Origin: Endozoicomonas gorgoniicola
GTDB taxonomy: Bacteria > Pseudomonadota > Gammaproteobacteria > Pseudomonadales > Endozoicomonadaceae
Reading direction: 5' to 3'
Assembly (NCBI RefSeq): GCF_025562715.2
Contig: NZ_JAPFCC010000001.1
Span: 2,746,501 to 2,810,500 of the forward strand
DNA length: 64,000 nucleotides
Program-made: the position numbers and the translations under genes
The notes under the pieces: generated by a model
What the model was told of the DNA's origin: nothing
What the model saw: the letters and a program-made list of their open reading frames with translations, nothing else
Database searches by the model: none
Shown: in pieces, positions 62,448 through 64,000 of the stretch
Numbering within the stretch: the first letter of the stretch is position 1
Layout: every line of letters begins with the position of its first letter

Positions 62448-64000
62448 AGCCTGTCGGACTTAGAGCAAAAATCTGGCATAATTGCCAATAATCACTTTTC
62501 AAGCAAGCAACCTCTGACAAATGAAGAGATGGACTTTCAGACCCGTTGACCGCAGTATTCCAGACATGTTTCCCGCCAGTGTCGATGATTATTTGCCGGA
62601 ACGTCATCTCGCCCGTTTTGTTGTAGAGGTCGTCGAGCAGCTCGATCTTGATCCGTTCATCAAGTCCTACAGCGGTAGAGGTTCCAAAGCCTGGCATCCA
62701 TCGCTCATGCTCTCGCTGTTATTTTATGGCTATGCGACAGGTGTCTTTTCCAGCCGAAAGCTGGAGAAGGCTACTCACGACTCTATTGCTTTCCGCTATA
62801 TCTGTGCCAATGAACACCCAGATCATGACAGTATTAATGCTTTCCGGAAGCGGTTTCGCAAGGAAATCAGCAACCTGTTTACCCAGATTCTAATGATCGC
62901 TAAAGAAGCCCAGTGGTTAAAAATGGGAACCATCAGTCTGGATGGCACCAAAATGAAAGCGAATGCCAGCAAACACAAAGCCCTCAGCTACGAGTATGCC
63001 TGCAAGCTGGAAAAACAGCTCAAGTCTGAGGTGGATGAGCTCCTGAAAATGGCAGAGAAAGCCGATGCAGAAGAGCAGCCTGAAGAGCTTTCTATTCCAG
63101 AGGAGCTCAAGCGTAGGGAAGATCGCCTTGCTGTTATTGCCGAAGCAAAAGCAGAAATAGAGCGTCGCGCTGAGGAGCGATACCAATACGAGCTGGAAGA
63201 ATATGAGGAAAAAGTGGCTCGCAGGGAAGCGATCAGGGAGTCTGGAAAAAAGCCGAGGGGTAGAGAACCCAAAGCCCCAGAGGCAGACCCAAGAGACAAA
63301 GACCAGGTCAATCTGACAGATCGTGATTCCCGCATCATGCCAACATCAGGCGGCAGTTATGAACAAGCTTATAATGCGCAGGCTGCAGTTGATGTTGAAA
63401 GCGGACTGATCGTAGAAAAACACATTACTCAGGCAACAAACGACAAACAGCAGGTAGAGCCAGCCCTTGAAGAACTGGCAACTCGTGAAGACGAACTTGG
63501 CAAGCCCGAAGCGATCCTGGCAGACACAGGCTACTTCAGTGAGAGTAATGTGTCAGCTGTGGATAACTATGGCGCAACTGCGTATATCGCAGAGAAGCGT
63601 GATGCCCACAATAAACCTTTGATGGAGCGCTTTAAACCTGATGATCCTATGCCGGAAGGCGACGATGTAACAGCATTAGACCTGATGCGTTGGCGGCTGC
63701 AGACAAAAGAAGGTCGGGCTGTTTATGCCTTGCGGAAAAGTACGATTGAACCAACCTTTGGAATACAGAAAGAAGTGATGGGGTATCGCCAATTTCTGGT
63801 TCGAGGCTTTGCAGAGGTGTCTGCTGAATGGGATCTGCTCTGCACAGGCTTCAATCTGAAGAAAATGTTTGCCATGGCGATGGCGGACATTGAAAATTGG
63901 TTATTTATGATTCAACTTCTGGCTGCATACAGAGCTTTTTGGGCGATGTTTTACTATTTACGGGTAAGAGTGGCGGTTGTGAGAACAGCTTGCACAGTAG
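62448..64000 (+). mobile_element. IS1182-like element, left end and most of its length
   Basis: The transposase fills 62521 onward. The left end is placed near GAGCCTGTCGGACTTA (from about 62448), which resembles a terminal repeat, but the right end is outside the window so the repeat cannot be checked. Confidence 0.6.
62521..64000 (+). CDS. IS1182/IS5-superfamily transposase, open at the window end
   Basis: 493 codons visible from the ATG at 62521 with no stop before 64000. N-terminal domain typical of the group (FVVEVVEQLDLDPFIKSYSGRGSKAWHPSLMLSLLFYGYATGVFSSRKLEKATHDSIAFRYI shortened here to key parts), DDE core with Asp in ISLDGTKMKANASKH, Asp in ILADTGYFSE and Glu in STIEPTFGIQKE. A long charged coiled segment lies between the first two. 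Intact as far as visible. Confidence 0.92.
   Translation, partial: MKRWTFRPVDRSIPDMFPASVDDYLPERHLARFVVEVVEQLDLDPFIKSYSGRGSKAWHPSLMLSLLFYGYATGVFSSRKLEKATHDSIAFRYICANEHPDHDSINAFRKRFRKEISNLFTQILMIAKEAQWLKMGTISLDGTKMKANASKHKALSYEYACKLEKQLKSEVDELLKMAEKADAEEQPEELSIPEELKRREDRLAVIAEAKAEIERRAEERYQYELEEYEEKVARREAIRESGKKPRGREPKAPEADPRDKDQVNLTDRDSRIMPTSGGSYEQAYNAQAAVDVESGLIVEKHITQATNDKQQVEPALEELATREDELGKPEAILADTGYFSESNVSAVDNYGATAYIAEKRDAHNKPLMERFKPDDPMPEGDDVTALDLMRWRLQTKEGRAVYALRKSTIEPTFGIQKEVMGYRQFLVRGFAEVSAEWDLLCTGFNLKKMFAMAMADIENWLFMIQLLAAYRAFWAMFYYLRVRVAVVRTACTV

Noticed and set aside
62443..62697. 84-codon minus-strand ORF opposite the IS1182-like transposase
   Set aside because: Shadow of the transposase N-terminus, whose own frame stays open to the window end.

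Overview
The window comes from a marine-type gammaproteobacterium. The backbone has the same gene order I recall from Pseudomonas (ruvCAB, ybgC-tolQRAB-pal-cpoB, queE-queC, nadA, bepA, tusA, perM, bcp, dapA, bamC, purC). Many secreted orphan proteins, a eukaryote-like Cdc123/D123 domain protein, insertion sequences and a group II intron make an Endozoicomonas-like host associate my best guess. This assignment is inference, as no rRNA or marker search was possible.

Region 1 (1-3.8 kb): a rhomboid protease cut by the window edge, NAD kinase, a DUF1853 protein and a small RRM RNA-binding protein. Region 2 (3.8-18.3 kb): a purine catabolic island covering every step from guanine to glyoxylate plus urea: guanine deaminase, xanthine dehydrogenase (xdhA, xdhB and the xdhC chaperone), membrane urate hydroxylase PuuD, HIU hydrolase, OHCU decarboxylase, PuuE-type allantoinase, allantoicase, ureidoglycolate lyase and a glyoxylate-using aminotransferase. 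It ends with a RutR-like TetR regulator, an internally shortened IclR regulator and an exported isochorismatase-like hydrolase. Two palindromes resembling the E. coli RutR box lie in front of the allantoicase/puuE divergon and the xdh operon.

Region 3 (18.4-27.7 kb): a secreted orphan, a decayed toxin-antitoxin pair, a SWIM/SNF2 helicase, a group II intron with its maturase, and an array of seven tRNA-Val/tRNA-Asp pairs (14 tRNAs). The repeated inter-tRNA spacer contains a hairpin with paired compensatory changes. Region 4 (27.8-33.6 kb): rdgC, cnoX, an AT-rich gap with a DnaA-box/GATC cluster, then purC, bamC and dapA.

Region 5 (33.7-46 kb): bcp, perM, tusA, bepA and nadA, interrupted by accessory genes: a signal-peptide-bearing Cdc123/D123-like ATP-grasp protein, a divergent secreted 540-aa orphan, a 430-aa orphan, and a CPBP intramembrane protease gene split by an ISL3 element with a perfect 8-bp target duplication. 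Region 6 (46-61.4 kb): queC-queE, the tol-pal operon, a Sel1 lipoprotein with a large hybrid histidine kinase, and ruvB, ruvA and ruvC separated by opposite-strand genes. Region 7 (61.4-64 kb): a HigB/HigA-like toxin-antitoxin operon beside an IS1182-like element that runs off the window.
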